DNA of 6,256 bases. Source: an uncultured Eubacteriaceae bacterium (lineage in GTDB: Bacteria > Bacillota > Clostridia > Eubacteriales > Eubacteriaceae). Below are positions 1 to 5,482 of this stretch, in pieces. The notes beneath the pieces were generated by a model, which worked only from the letters and a program-made list of their open reading frames with translations, made no database searches and had not been told where the DNA came from. Location of the stretch: positions 1-6,256 of the forward strand of contig CANQNI010000093.1 of the NCBI GenBank assembly GCA_947625175.1, written 5' to 3'. Position 1 is the stretch's first letter. Each line of letters begins with the position of its first letter. The translations under genes and the position numbers were made by a program.

Positions 1-490
1 AATCTCCGTACTCTATTCCGGTTAGAAAATTAAAGTTAGAAACTAAATATAAATCAGTATCTTTATTATATTTAGGTAATTCATTAACAAAATGGATTCT
101 TTCATTAGGCACGTAAAATAGATCAGCTTTCTCATCCCTAATATAAATATCTATATCAGTATTAGCTAAAACAACATCTATAATAGCTTTTGAATATTCA
201 TCTATTTCTTCAATTAATAGACGATTAATATCTCTGAGAAAATCTAACCAGATAGCGTCTGTATTAGTCAAATCATAAAATGGATAATCTGGAAATAGTT
301 CGTCAGAGAAATAGGTAGGTTTTTTTAAAAAAAGTTTATCATTATTATAATTAACCAAATCATAATCATCACCATTTGAATTTTTAACATGGATTCTAGG
401 GAGATTAAGCTTTAAAGCTTCCTGAAAAACATTGTTACTATGATCTATAACTGGTAATTCTTCATTCGAGTATTGTTCTATATTAAGCAT
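1..490 (-). CDS. Hypothetical protein, C-terminus cut by window edge
   Basis: This frame is open for 163 codons from ATG at 490-488 to the left edge, with no stop, so the gene continues outside the window. The start is well supported: a GAGGTG ribosome binding site lies 5 bases upstream of the ATG. The protein begins MLNIEQYSNEELPVIDHSNN, is rich in Asp, Glu, Asn and Tyr, and shows no signal peptide or membrane segment in the visible part. A middle stretch (about residues 81-114, from IWLDFLRDINRLL to IIDVVLANTD) looks helical, and the following part alternates hydrophobic and polar residues as in beta strands. I do not recognise the family. It is co-directional with the broken metallo-hydrolase gene upstream, 84 bases away. 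Codon use is AT-rich like its neighbours. That it is a real gene is fairly sure; its function is unknown. Confidence 0.75.
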   Translation of the reverse strand, partial: MLNIEQYSNEELPVIDHSNNVFQEALKLNLPRIHVKNSNGDDYDLVNYNNDKLFLKKPTYFSDELFPDYPFYDLTNTDAIWLDFLRDINRLLIEEIDEYSKAIIDVVLANTDIDIYIRDEKADLFYVPNERIHFVNELPKYNKDTDLYLVSNFNFLTGIEYGD

Positions 491-573
491 GTTTTCACCT
501 CTTATTTAAAATACACATCTTATATAAAATTAATACAATGGCGTTTTGGAAAAACACTATTTTTAATAAAAAG

Positions 574-1395
574 CTAATAATTTTTATAGTTACTCTGAAT
601 TTCTAAAAGCTTATGAGTTAAATTTGAATTATAAAAGAGATCTTTGTATTCTTGTGCTCCTTCGTTCTGATACAATTCTTTTCTTTGATCTAGGTTTGTA
701 TCTTCTGTGTGATAAAGTAAGATTTTTTACATCGAGTTTTTCAGCCAGTTTATACGTATCTTTAACAGTGGAATGGTTCTTTTCGTAAGGATCAAAGATA
801 TCTCGTTGGGAGTAATGACAGAAAGCTTCGTGAAGAAGCCAATCGCTATTTTGAACATATTCTTTCTCGAAAGGACTATACGGTTCGTCACCTAAGCAGG
901 TCAGTTTTTTTCCATCTCCAATATCCATACAAAAACCAAACTGGTCTGCTTTATCTGAATGAATATCAAAAAAGGTAGTGTCATGACCTATAATATTCTG
1001 ATCTCCCCATCTTTAACCTCTACTAAATGGAGTCTGTCATCAATAAGCCGGCTTTCCTTCTTAGGAAGCAATTCTCCTGCTATACTTCGAATCAGGTTTA
1101 ATATTTCCTTATGAGAATAAATATAAGCATCGCCCTTATACTCTCCATGATTCATAAACTGACAAATCATACGGACCATCCAGATAATTCCCAAAAGATG
1201 ATCCACATGCTTATGAGAAACAAAGATATGCCGAATATCCATCCAATCATAATTGGCGTGTTTTAATTGATGAAGAATTGCGCTTCCTCCACCTCCGTCC
1301 ACCATTAAGTAATTATTATTGTCTTCTAGCATAAAACAAGTATTATAGCATTCTGTAGAGAGGGCATTCCCTGTTCCAAGCATTGTTAGTTTCAT
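574..1395 (-). pseudogene. Metallo-beta-lactamase-fold hydrolase, ribonuclease Z-like, with two frame disruptions
   Basis: Three consecutive minus-strand frames join into one MBL-fold protein of about 273 residues. The first piece (1395-988) starts MKLTMLGTGNAL, carries the metal motif HxHxDH (H61, H63, D65, H66, in SHKHVDH) and ends at TAG 990-988. The second piece resumes in another frame at about 993 with IGHDTTFFDIHS, then GDGKKLTCLGDEPY (the later metal Asp) and DWLLHEAFC. The third piece resumes near 722 with LLYHTED, supplying the last conserved His, and ends at TAG 576-574. The breaks lie at about 988-1000, consistent with one lost base, and at 721-728 in an A6 run (minus strand), consistent with two lost bases or one gained. 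Family members of this type resemble RNase Z/ElaC-like phosphodiesterases; the exact substrate is unknown. No clear ribosome binding site precedes the ATG. All metal ligands survive in the pieces, so the decay is recent or the breaks are sequence errors. Confidence 0.85.
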
Positions 1396-1432
1396 TCAAG
1401 TTAACTTTCATTTTTTATTATGTTTATAAAGG

Positions 1433-1462
1433 ATTTTAATTCTAACTATAGAGATTTCGCAA
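1433..1462 (-). promoter_or_regulatory. Candidate promoter of the MBL-fold pseudogene
   Basis: On the minus strand TTGCGA (1462-1457, four of six matches to the -35 consensus) is followed after 18 bases by TAAAAT (1438-1433, five of six matches to the -10 consensus). This leaves a leader of about 30 bases before the ATG at 1395. The region is AT-rich, so chance matches are common. Confidence 0.4.
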
Positions 1463-1481
1463 GAAAAAAGTTATTAGTTCC

Positions 1482-1490
1482 TGCTATAAT
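1482..1490 (+). promoter_or_regulatory. Extended -10 promoter ahead of the antitoxin relic
   Basis: TGCTATAAT at 1482-1490 is a perfect TATAAT preceded by the TGn extension. It lies about 26 bases before the ATG of the first antitoxin remnant at 1517. No good -35 box is visible at the usual distance (the bases there are an A-run), as is typical of extended -10 promoters. It is divergent from the candidate MBL promoter. Confidence 0.45.
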
Positions 1491-1516
1491 TAAATAAATC
1501 GATTTGGAAAATAAAT

Positions 1517-1756
1517 ATGAATTTTGAAGTTTTAATTCAGAAAGATAAATCTATCACTCTTTCGTACGACTTCTTGAATTTCTTAAAGCTGCTCCAGGAG
1601 ATAAACTTGATTTTGAGTTTTGTGACAATGGGAAAGTTAAAGTGAAATAAATAACCAAATGAAAAAGGTGCTTATTTTAAAAAAGCTGGATTAAAGAATG
1701 AAGAGGATGTAGCAGATTTCATTAGGAGGTTAAGAGATGAAAAAAGTTCTTCTTAA
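1517..1756 (+). pseudogene. Relic of AbrB/MazE-type antitoxin, copy 1
   Basis: Three frames join into a small AbrB-like antitoxin. The first frame starts at ATG 1517 with MNFEVLIQKDKSITLS, the N-terminal strand of a swapped-hairpin DNA-binding domain. After a frame break near 1558-1564 the second frame gives VRLLEFLKAAPGDKLDFEF, with the hallmark PGDK turn, and stops at TAA 1648-1650. A third frame, from about 1655, gives an acidic C-terminal helix including AGLKNEEDVADFIRRLRDEK and stops at TAA 1754-1756. That tail is typical of antitoxins paired with PIN-domain toxins, and the next gene start is indeed a PIN-like stub overlapping it. Joined, the protein would be about 75-80 residues, normal for the family. 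With two breaks in such a short gene it cannot make a full antitoxin; the first frame alone encodes 41 residues. The family call rests on motif recognition. Confidence 0.75.
1724..1729 (+). promoter_or_regulatory. Consensus ribosome binding site of the PIN stub
   Basis: A perfect AGGAGG lies inside the antitoxin C-terminal coding sequence, 7 bases before ATG 1737. This is the usual translational coupling between antitoxin and toxin, preserved although both genes are broken. Confidence 0.7.
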
Positions 1757-1799
1757 CATAAGTATCATGATTTCAGCTACTGCTTTTAATGCACTTTAA
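1737..1799 (+). pseudogene. N-terminal stub of PIN-domain (VapC-like) toxin
   Basis: The frame is only 20 codons, MKKVLLNISIMISATAFNAL, ending at TAA 1797-1799. It resembles the first strand and helix of PIN-domain ribonucleases, whose usual opening is of the form MKKVLLDTNILISA. It overlaps the antitoxin C-terminus by 20 bases and has a perfect ribosome binding site, as expected for a vapBC-like pair. The invariant first aspartate is Asn here (N7) and the DTN motif reads NIS, so even the surviving part lacks a catalytic residue. Nothing resembling the remaining roughly 110 residues of a PIN domain follows, so the rest has been deleted. The family identity is inferred from a short piece plus its context. 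A small random peptide is the alternative. Confidence 0.6.
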
Positions 1800-1856
1800 T
1801 TTAATAATTTATAATACGTTCTGATAATTATGTTATCTATAAAAAAGAGAAATTCT

Positions 1857-2139
1857 ATGAGTTTTGAAACTATTATTAATAATATTACGATTCAGAAAAA
1901 TATAGGTGAACGTCTTAACTTAAAACCTGGCGATAAAATATTCTTACTAAAAACAGAATGGATCTCTTCAAATGATTAAAGAAAAAAAGAAAGATATAGA
2001 AGCTATCTTTAATCAAATCCATCAAGAAATAAGGGTGAAAGGTGGTTTCGAAAAAGTCGGTTTGTTCAATGACGATGATGTAGCAGAAATGATAAGAGAA
2101 CAACGAAATACTCAAATTTGTAAACCTAATGATGGATAG
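1857..2139 (+). pseudogene. Relic of AbrB/MazE-type antitoxin, copy 2, frameshifted
   Basis: A 40-codon frame (1857-1979) starts MSFETIINNITIQKNIGERL, continues NLKPGDKIFLLK and has the AbrB-fold pattern with a KPGDK turn. It stops at TAA 1977-1979. A second frame (ATG 1972 to TAG 2139, 55 codons) begins MIKEKKKDIEAIFNQIHQEI and contains VGLFNDDDVAEMIREQRN, the acidic helical tail of the same antitoxin family. The two frames differ by +1, so one inserted or two lost bases around 1960-1975 probably split a single gene of about 90 residues. Alternatively they are two overlapping small genes, but a lone AbrB hairpin and a lone tail are not expected. The start lies 57 bases after the toxin stub and has only a weak AGAGA ribosome binding site. 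No toxin follows. The tail is related to but clearly different from that of copy 1. Confidence 0.7.
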
Positions 2140-2291
2140 TTTAAAGAAAGTGTAAAATTTCTAGCTAATAAAATATTCAGATTTTAATTGATAAAGTTTA
2201 TGATTTAGAGAATGTAAATGAAGCGTTAAAGAAAGTCGAAAAAGAATCGGCTAAAGGAAAAACGCTACTTAAAGTAAGTTCAAAAATTTAG
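2140..2291 (+). pseudogene. C-terminal relic of a medium-chain (zinc-type) dehydrogenase
   Basis: From 2172 one frame reads NIQILIDKVYDLENVNEALK, continues KVEKESAKGKTLLKV and ends at TAG 2289-2291. This matches the C-terminal pattern of MDR-superfamily alcohol dehydrogenases and quinone oxidoreductases, where a VID-x-x-Y-x-L stretch precedes an EAL-type helix and a final GK-hydrophobic strand. Just upstream, in another frame, FKESVKFLANK (from 2140) fits the preceding helix, so a frame break lies near 2170. The join with the antitoxin tail may fall slightly earlier, about 2116-2139. There is no start codon context and no catalytic or Rossmann domain, so it is a non-functional fragment. Identification is by pattern only. 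Confidence 0.55.
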
Positions 2292-2293
2292 AC

Positions 2294-2334
2294 AAAAATT
2301 AAGAGATAGTTTCTATTTTCTAAAACTATCTCTT
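2294..2334 (-). terminator. Hairpin terminator downstream of the CDF gene
   Basis: Perfect 12-base arms, AAGAGATAGTTT (2301-2312) and AAACTATCTCTT (2323-2334), enclose a 10-base loop. Read on the minus strand the hairpin is followed by AATTTTTG, a T-run suited to stop transcription from the CDF gene that ends at 2399. The stem is AT-rich (three G-C pairs), so it is moderate in strength. On the plus strand the following bases are less T-rich, so it mainly suits the minus strand. Confidence 0.65.
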
Positions 2335-2398
2335 TAAGTATTTATTGATAAAATATTTTCTATTATCATAATGCTCCCATTAAATTTGAATGTTTCAT

Positions 2399-3289
2399 TT
2401 AATTAACAGCTACCGGATTAATATGAACCATACAATGTTTAACCGTTGGGAATACTTCTTCTACTCGATGATGGGTATCTTCAGCAATTTCATGGGATCT
2501 TTCAAACGAAATATTTCGGTCTGCCGCTATTTCAGTTTCCACATAAATTCTTGATCCGAAGAGTCTTGTTCTTAATTTGTCAATACGATAAACACCATCT
2601 ATATCTTCAATTATTTCTCTTATCTCTTTTTCAACTTGTTGTGAACAGGAGTGGTCGACCAGTTTATCTGTAGCATCTTTAAATATTTCCAGAGCAGCAT
2701 GTCCAATAAAGAGACAAATAATTAAACTAGCGATTGGATCCATAATAGCAAATCCCATTCTAGCTCCAATAATACCAACTAATGCGCCAATTGATGAAAA
2801 TGCATCGCTTCTATGATGCCAGGCGTCTGCTTTTAAACTGGTTGAATTAATTTTCTTTGCTACTTTAATTGTGTACCAGTACATACCTTCTTTTACAATA
2901 ATAGATATTGCTGCAGCTATTAAAGCTAACATTCCCGGTATCGCAATTTCCTCTGTCTGACCGGTTATTATCTTTTCCAGACCCGCCCATCCAACTAAAA
3001 GTCCAGTAATAAATAAGAACATGGACAATATCAGGGCTGCTATACATTCCATTCGCTCTCGACCAAATTCATAATTTGGATCGTCGTCTTTATTGGAAAG
3101 TTTCAAACCGATTATGACAACTATCGTACTTATAACATCAGAGGCTGAGTGGATACCATCAGAAACCATAGCACCGGATCTTGCTAAAAGACCAGCACCA
3201 ACCTTTCCGATTGATAAGAAAACGTTAGTTATAATACTAACTGCAGAAACATGATAAGCCTGTTGCTCATTGCTTCTTTCGGTTTTCAT
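2399..3289 (-). CDS. Cation diffusion facilitator (CDF) family metal efflux transporter
   Basis: This 296-residue integral membrane protein exports divalent metal, usually in exchange for protons. It has the CDF layout: about six membrane segments in residues 12-205, then a cytoplasmic ferredoxin-like domain to the end, finishing HINPVAVN. The metal site is visible in TM2 as SDGIHSASD (H47, D51, with D44 nearby) and in TM5 as DAWHHRSD (H158, D162, with D155 nearby). The YEFGRERME loop (residues 73-81) is also typical. His-x3-Asp in both segments favours zinc or a similar metal (iron, cobalt) over manganese, by family knowledge. I chose ATG 3289 because AGGTGG (3300-3295) sits 5 bases upstream. 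A GTG at 3298 in the same frame overlaps that ribosome binding site and is unlikely to be used. The gene stands alone, 184-193 bases from the PAP2 gene, with its own promoter region. Naming it FieF or CzcD would be a guess. Confidence 0.93.
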   Translation of the reverse strand: MKTERSNEQQAYHVSAVSIITNVFLSIGKVGAGLLARSGAMVSDGIHSASDVISTIVVIIGLKLSNKDDDPNYEFGRERMECIAALILSMFLFITGLLVGWAGLEKIITGQTEEIAIPGMLALIAAAISIIVKEGMYWYTIKVAKKINSTSLKADAWHHRSDAFSSIGALVGIIGARMGFAIMDPIASLIICLFIGHAALEIFKDATDKLVDHSCSQQVEKEIREIIEDIDGVYRIDKLRTRLFGSRIYVETEIAADRNISFERSHEIAEDTHHRVEEVFPTVKHCMVHINPVAVN

Positions 3290-3346
3290 TTTAACCACCT
3301 ATTAACTAACTCATATCGAATAAGTTGTCTTGATTGTTAGTTTTAT

Positions 3347-3370
3347 TATTACCCATTATACAGGGTATTA
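3347..3370 (-). promoter_or_regulatory. -10 box within an imperfect dyad, CDF promoter/operator candidate
   Basis: On the minus strand TAATACCC (3370-3363), eight centre bases and GGGTAATA (3354-3347) form a dyad in which seven of eight positions pair. The centre contains TATAAT (3360-3355), a perfect -10 box 66 bases before the CDF start. No good -35 is seen at 17 bases (TTATAT, weak). A repressor bound here would block the promoter, which would suit a metal-responsive regulator. The regulator is not in the window and the role is inferred. Confidence 0.45.
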
Positions 3371-3465
3371 ATCAAAAATATAAGTTAAATTAATAAAAAA
3401 TCGGCAAATTGAAACAAAATTGCAAAAAGAAAAGGTTTTCAATAAGTGTAAGCTTTACTTAACAA

Positions 3466-3475
3466 TGTCCGGACA
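3466..3475. repeat. Perfect 10-base palindrome TGTCCGGACA
   Basis: This GC-rich uninterrupted palindrome stands out in AT-rich intergenic DNA, 7 bases beyond the PAP2 stop. It has no loop, so it is not a hairpin terminator. It could be a protein-binding site or chance. Confidence 0.35.
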
Positions 3476-3482
3476 GAATAAC

Positions 3483-4034
3483 TCAGTTAGAAAGCTTTAA
3501 CTTCTCTTTAATCTGGTTCTGGTATTTGTTTGTAATATAAACCAGAATAAAACCGATTAAAATTCCCAGAACTGCCCCAACTAAAACATCACTTAAGTAA
3601 TGGACAAAAAGATAAATTCTGGAAAATGCTATTAGAATAGCTATACCCAGGATAATCCATCTTATCAAGTTTAGTGGTTTTTCTTTCCCTAATAGAAAAA
3701 ACGTAGTAGCTATACTAAAAGCAATCGAAGCATGGGCAGAGGGAAACGAGTAACCTTTTGGAGCCTTAATTAAGAGCTCGAGCGTATAGTCCTGGAAAGG
3801 CCTTAGCCGTTCCACAAGATGCTTGATCACTTCGACCGTCAGATAATCGATTACAATAACCAGAAGGCAGATCACTCCAATATATCGGGTTTTTCTAAAA
3901 CACAGAAGAGCCAAGATAAAAAGAATCCAGAAAATTCCAGCATTACCCAGGCTGGTAAAAAAGATAAATAGTTTATCAAGAAATGGATTACTAATAGATT
4001 GTAAGTAAAGACTAAACGGAAGATCAAAGCTCAT
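3483..4034 (-). CDS. PAP2-family membrane phosphatase, possibly undecaprenyl-diphosphatase
   Basis: This 183-residue protein has several hydrophobic segments and the full three-part PAP2 phosphatase signature: K71-x6-R78-P79 (KHLVERLRP), P98-S99-A100-H101 (SFPSAHA, where many members have PSGH), and S138-R139-x5-H145-x3-D149 (SRIYLFVHYLSD). H145 would be the nucleophile that forms the phospho-enzyme and H101 the acid. Family members act at the membrane on lipid phosphates or diphosphates. The short length and 5-6 membrane spans fit BcrC-like undecaprenyl-diphosphate phosphatases, which recycle the cell-wall lipid carrier, but substrate cannot be read from sequence. GGAGG lies 7 bases before ATG 4034, and the start overlaps the end of ung by 11 bases, so translation is probably coupled. 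It is the last gene of the HAD-ung-PAP2 operon. The C-terminus is a short basic tail. Confidence 0.92.
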   Translation of the reverse strand: MSFDLPFSLYLQSISNPFLDKLFIFFTSLGNAGIFWILFILALLCFRKTRYIGVICLLVIVIDYLTVEVIKHLVERLRPFQDYTLELLIKAPKGYSFPSAHASIAFSIATTFFLLGKEKPLNLIRWIILGIAILIAFSRIYLFVHYLSDVLVGAVLGILIGFILVYITNKYQNQIKEKLKLSN

Positions 4035-4713
4035 CGACTTCCTCCGGTAAACACCAGTTAATAGGTTTAATTCCGTTTTCTTCTAGAAACGTATTTGCTT
4101 TGGAAAATGGTTTAGAACCAAAGAAACCATAATTGGCCGAAAATGGGCTGGGGTGGGAGGATTCCAAAATAAGATGTTTTGGATTGGTAATTAAATTTTT
4201 CTTTCGTTTGGCAAAATTACCCCATAGAATAAAAACAACGGGTTCATCTTTTTTATTTATCATTCTGATAACCTCATCAGTAAAAGTTTCCCAACCGAGA
4301 TTTTTATGGGAGTTAGCAGCTGACTTTCTCACAGACAAAGTTGAATTAAGTAACATAACTCCCTGATCCGCCCACGATTTTAGATAACCGTGGTTAACAG
4401 GTGGACATCCAATATCAGCTTCGAGTTCCTTATAAATATTCTGAAGGGACGGTGGAATTTTAGCACCAGGTAGAACTGAAAAGGATAGACCATGAGCCTG
4501 GCCCGGTTCATGGTATGGATCCTGACCCAGGATAACTACCTTTATATCTTTATAGGCAGTATGATGGAAAGCATTAAAAAGATCATACATATCAGGATAA
4601 ACGGTAAAGTTGCGGTACTCCTGAATTAATTTTTTCCTTAGCTCCTTGTAATAATCTTTTTCAAATTCATCTTTTAAAATTTCCTGCCAGTCGTTTTCAA
4701 ATGTTGCTGCCAT
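4024..4713 (-). CDS. ung: Uracil-DNA glycosylase, family 1
   Basis: This 229-residue enzyme removes uracil from DNA by cutting the N-glycosidic bond, the first step of base-excision repair after cytosine deamination or dUTP incorporation. Family 1 motifs are all present: the water-activating loop GQDPYH with D65 (residues 63-68), the uracil-binding LLNS with N123, LWGNFAKRK (163-171), and the DNA-intercalating loop HPSPFSANYGFFG with H187, followed by SKPFSKAN. Many orthologues have HPSPLSA, so the Phe is a small variation. Length matches the usual 220-230 residues, so the gene is complete. The start ATG 4713 lies inside the end of the HAD gene (17-base overlap). Only a weak GGAG, about 11 bases upstream, serves as ribosome binding site, so coupling to HAD translation is likely. 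PAP2 overlaps its 3' end. Confidence 0.97.
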   Translation of the reverse strand: MAATFENDWQEILKDEFEKDYYKELRKKLIQEYRNFTVYPDMYDLFNAFHHTAYKDIKVVILGQDPYHEPGQAHGLSFSVLPGAKIPPSLQNIYKELEADIGCPPVNHGYLKSWADQGVMLLNSTLSVRKSAANSHKNLGWETFTDEVIRMINKKDEPVVFILWGNFAKRKKNLITNPKHLILESSHPSPFSANYGFFGSKPFSKANTFLEENGIKPINWCLPEEVDEL

Positions 4714-5362
4714 ACTCTAATAATTCTCCATAATCAGTTATATAATAATCGGCTAGTTCTTTTATTTCTTCTTTTTTTAAATGAGAGTATTTATCTTCAA
4801 ATGCTACTACAGTCATTCCAGCCCGTTTAGCTGCTGTTACGCCCTCTAAAGTATCTTCAAAAGCCAGGCACTCTTCTGGTTTTACTCCTAAATCCTCGGC
4901 TGCCTTTAAGAAAACAAAAGGAAAGGGTTTTCCTTTTTCAACATCACAACTATAAGCAAAGCTGCCGATGTAATCGATTCCCTGCTTTCTGAAATAACGT
5001 TCCGTTGTAAAGGCCTGATTAGAGGTAGCTATACCAATTTTTTTATGGTTGTTTTTTAAATAATTCAGGAATTCTCTGGCTCCAGGTTGGAAATCAATTG
5101 ACTCCATATAGTAATCATGAGATAAGTCTACCCAGTCTTGTTTTATATGTTCTATACTTAAGGGAAGATTAAAACGGTCTTTAAAATACTGAGCCGTTTC
5201 AGTAAAACTCATTCCGTTTATCTCATCACCTAAACCATCAGGGACTTCAAAACCAAATCTTTTTAAATAGATTATATCTATCTGTTGCCAAAGACCAAGA
5301 GAGTCGACTAATGTTCCATCAAAGTCAAAGATAAAAGCTTTATATTTATTTAAATCTATCAT
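4697..5362 (-). CDS. HAD-superfamily hydrolase, beta-phosphoglucomutase-like subfamily
   Basis: This 221-residue soluble protein has all four HAD motifs: motif I FDFDGTLVDS with nucleophile D13 and acid D15; motif II IATSN (T113/S114); motif III lysine K145 in GKPFPFVF; and motif IV AFEDTLEG with E169-D170 for Mg2+. The helical cap lies between motifs I and II (about residues 20-90), as in subfamily I enzymes such as phosphoglycolate phosphatase, beta-phosphoglucomutase and sugar- or nucleotide-phosphatases. It therefore hydrolyses or transfers a phosphate on a small metabolite; the substrate is not predictable. It is first in the operon, overlapping ung by 17 bases. ATG 5362 is the only start that keeps the beta-1 strand before motif I. 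No good ribosome binding site precedes it, which is unusual beside its neighbours and fits a very short or absent leader. Confidence 0.93.
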   Translation of the reverse strand: MIDLNKYKAFIFDFDGTLVDSLGLWQQIDIIYLKRFGFEVPDGLGDEINGMSFTETAQYFKDRFNLPLSIEHIKQDWVDLSHDYYMESIDFQPGAREFLNYLKNNHKKIGIATSNQAFTTERYFRKQGIDYIGSFAYSCDVEKGKPFPFVFLKAAEDLGVKPEECLAFEDTLEGVTAAKRAGMTVVAFEDKYSHLKKEEIKELADYYITDYGELLEYGSNI

Positions 5363-5373
5363 TACTATCTGTT

Positions 5374-5403
5374 ATTTTATCAGTTTCATTCAGGTTTAAT
5401 CAA
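5374..5403 (-). promoter_or_regulatory. Candidate promoter of the HAD-ung-PAP2 operon
   Basis: On the minus strand TTGATT (5403-5398, four of six matches) and TAAAAT (5379-5374, five of six, with a TGA extension just before it) are 18 bases apart. The -10 box ends only 11 bases before the HAD ATG, so transcription would begin within about 5 bases of the start codon. That agrees with the lack of a ribosome binding site. An alternative start further upstream cannot be excluded in such AT-rich DNA. Confidence 0.4.
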
Positions 5404-5482
5404 AATTAGAAAAAAACTTAATTAAATACAAGAATAATTTCAGATTCGTTTGATATTATGAATGTAAACGTATTCTAATTTA

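Noticed and set aside
721..1000. Programmed ribosomal frameshifting in the MBL-fold gene
   Set aside because: Two separate shifts would be needed. The first site has no slippery heptamer, and I see no stimulatory hairpin or internal ribosome binding site, so decay or sequence error is simpler.
1915..2115. Minus-strand 66-codon frame, Phe- and Ile-rich
   Set aside because: It is antisense to the second antitoxin relic; the apparent hydrophobicity comes from the reverse complement of Lys/Glu-rich codons, and no ribosome binding site is seen.
1972..2139. Separate small gene starting at ATG 1972
   Set aside because: Its protein matches only the tail of an AbrB-type antitoxin and begins inside the preceding frame without a ribosome binding site, so a frameshifted single gene explains it better.
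2446..2673. Plus-strand 75-codon frame
   Set aside because: It lies antisense within the CDF gene, whose frame has clear family motifs.
2865..3047. Minus-strand 60-codon frame
   Set aside because: It is an alternative frame inside the CDF gene with no family features.
3290..3298. GTG start three codons upstream for the CDF gene
   Set aside because: The GTG overlaps the AGGTGG ribosome binding site, which is ideally spaced for ATG 3289.
3422..3462. Hairpin around GTAAAGCTTAC as terminator of the HAD-ung-PAP2 operon
   Set aside because: The stem is only 4-5 pairs with mismatches, and the T-run follows too far away to be convincing.
4133..4366. Plus-strand 77-codon frame
   Set aside because: It is antisense to the conserved C-terminal half of ung.
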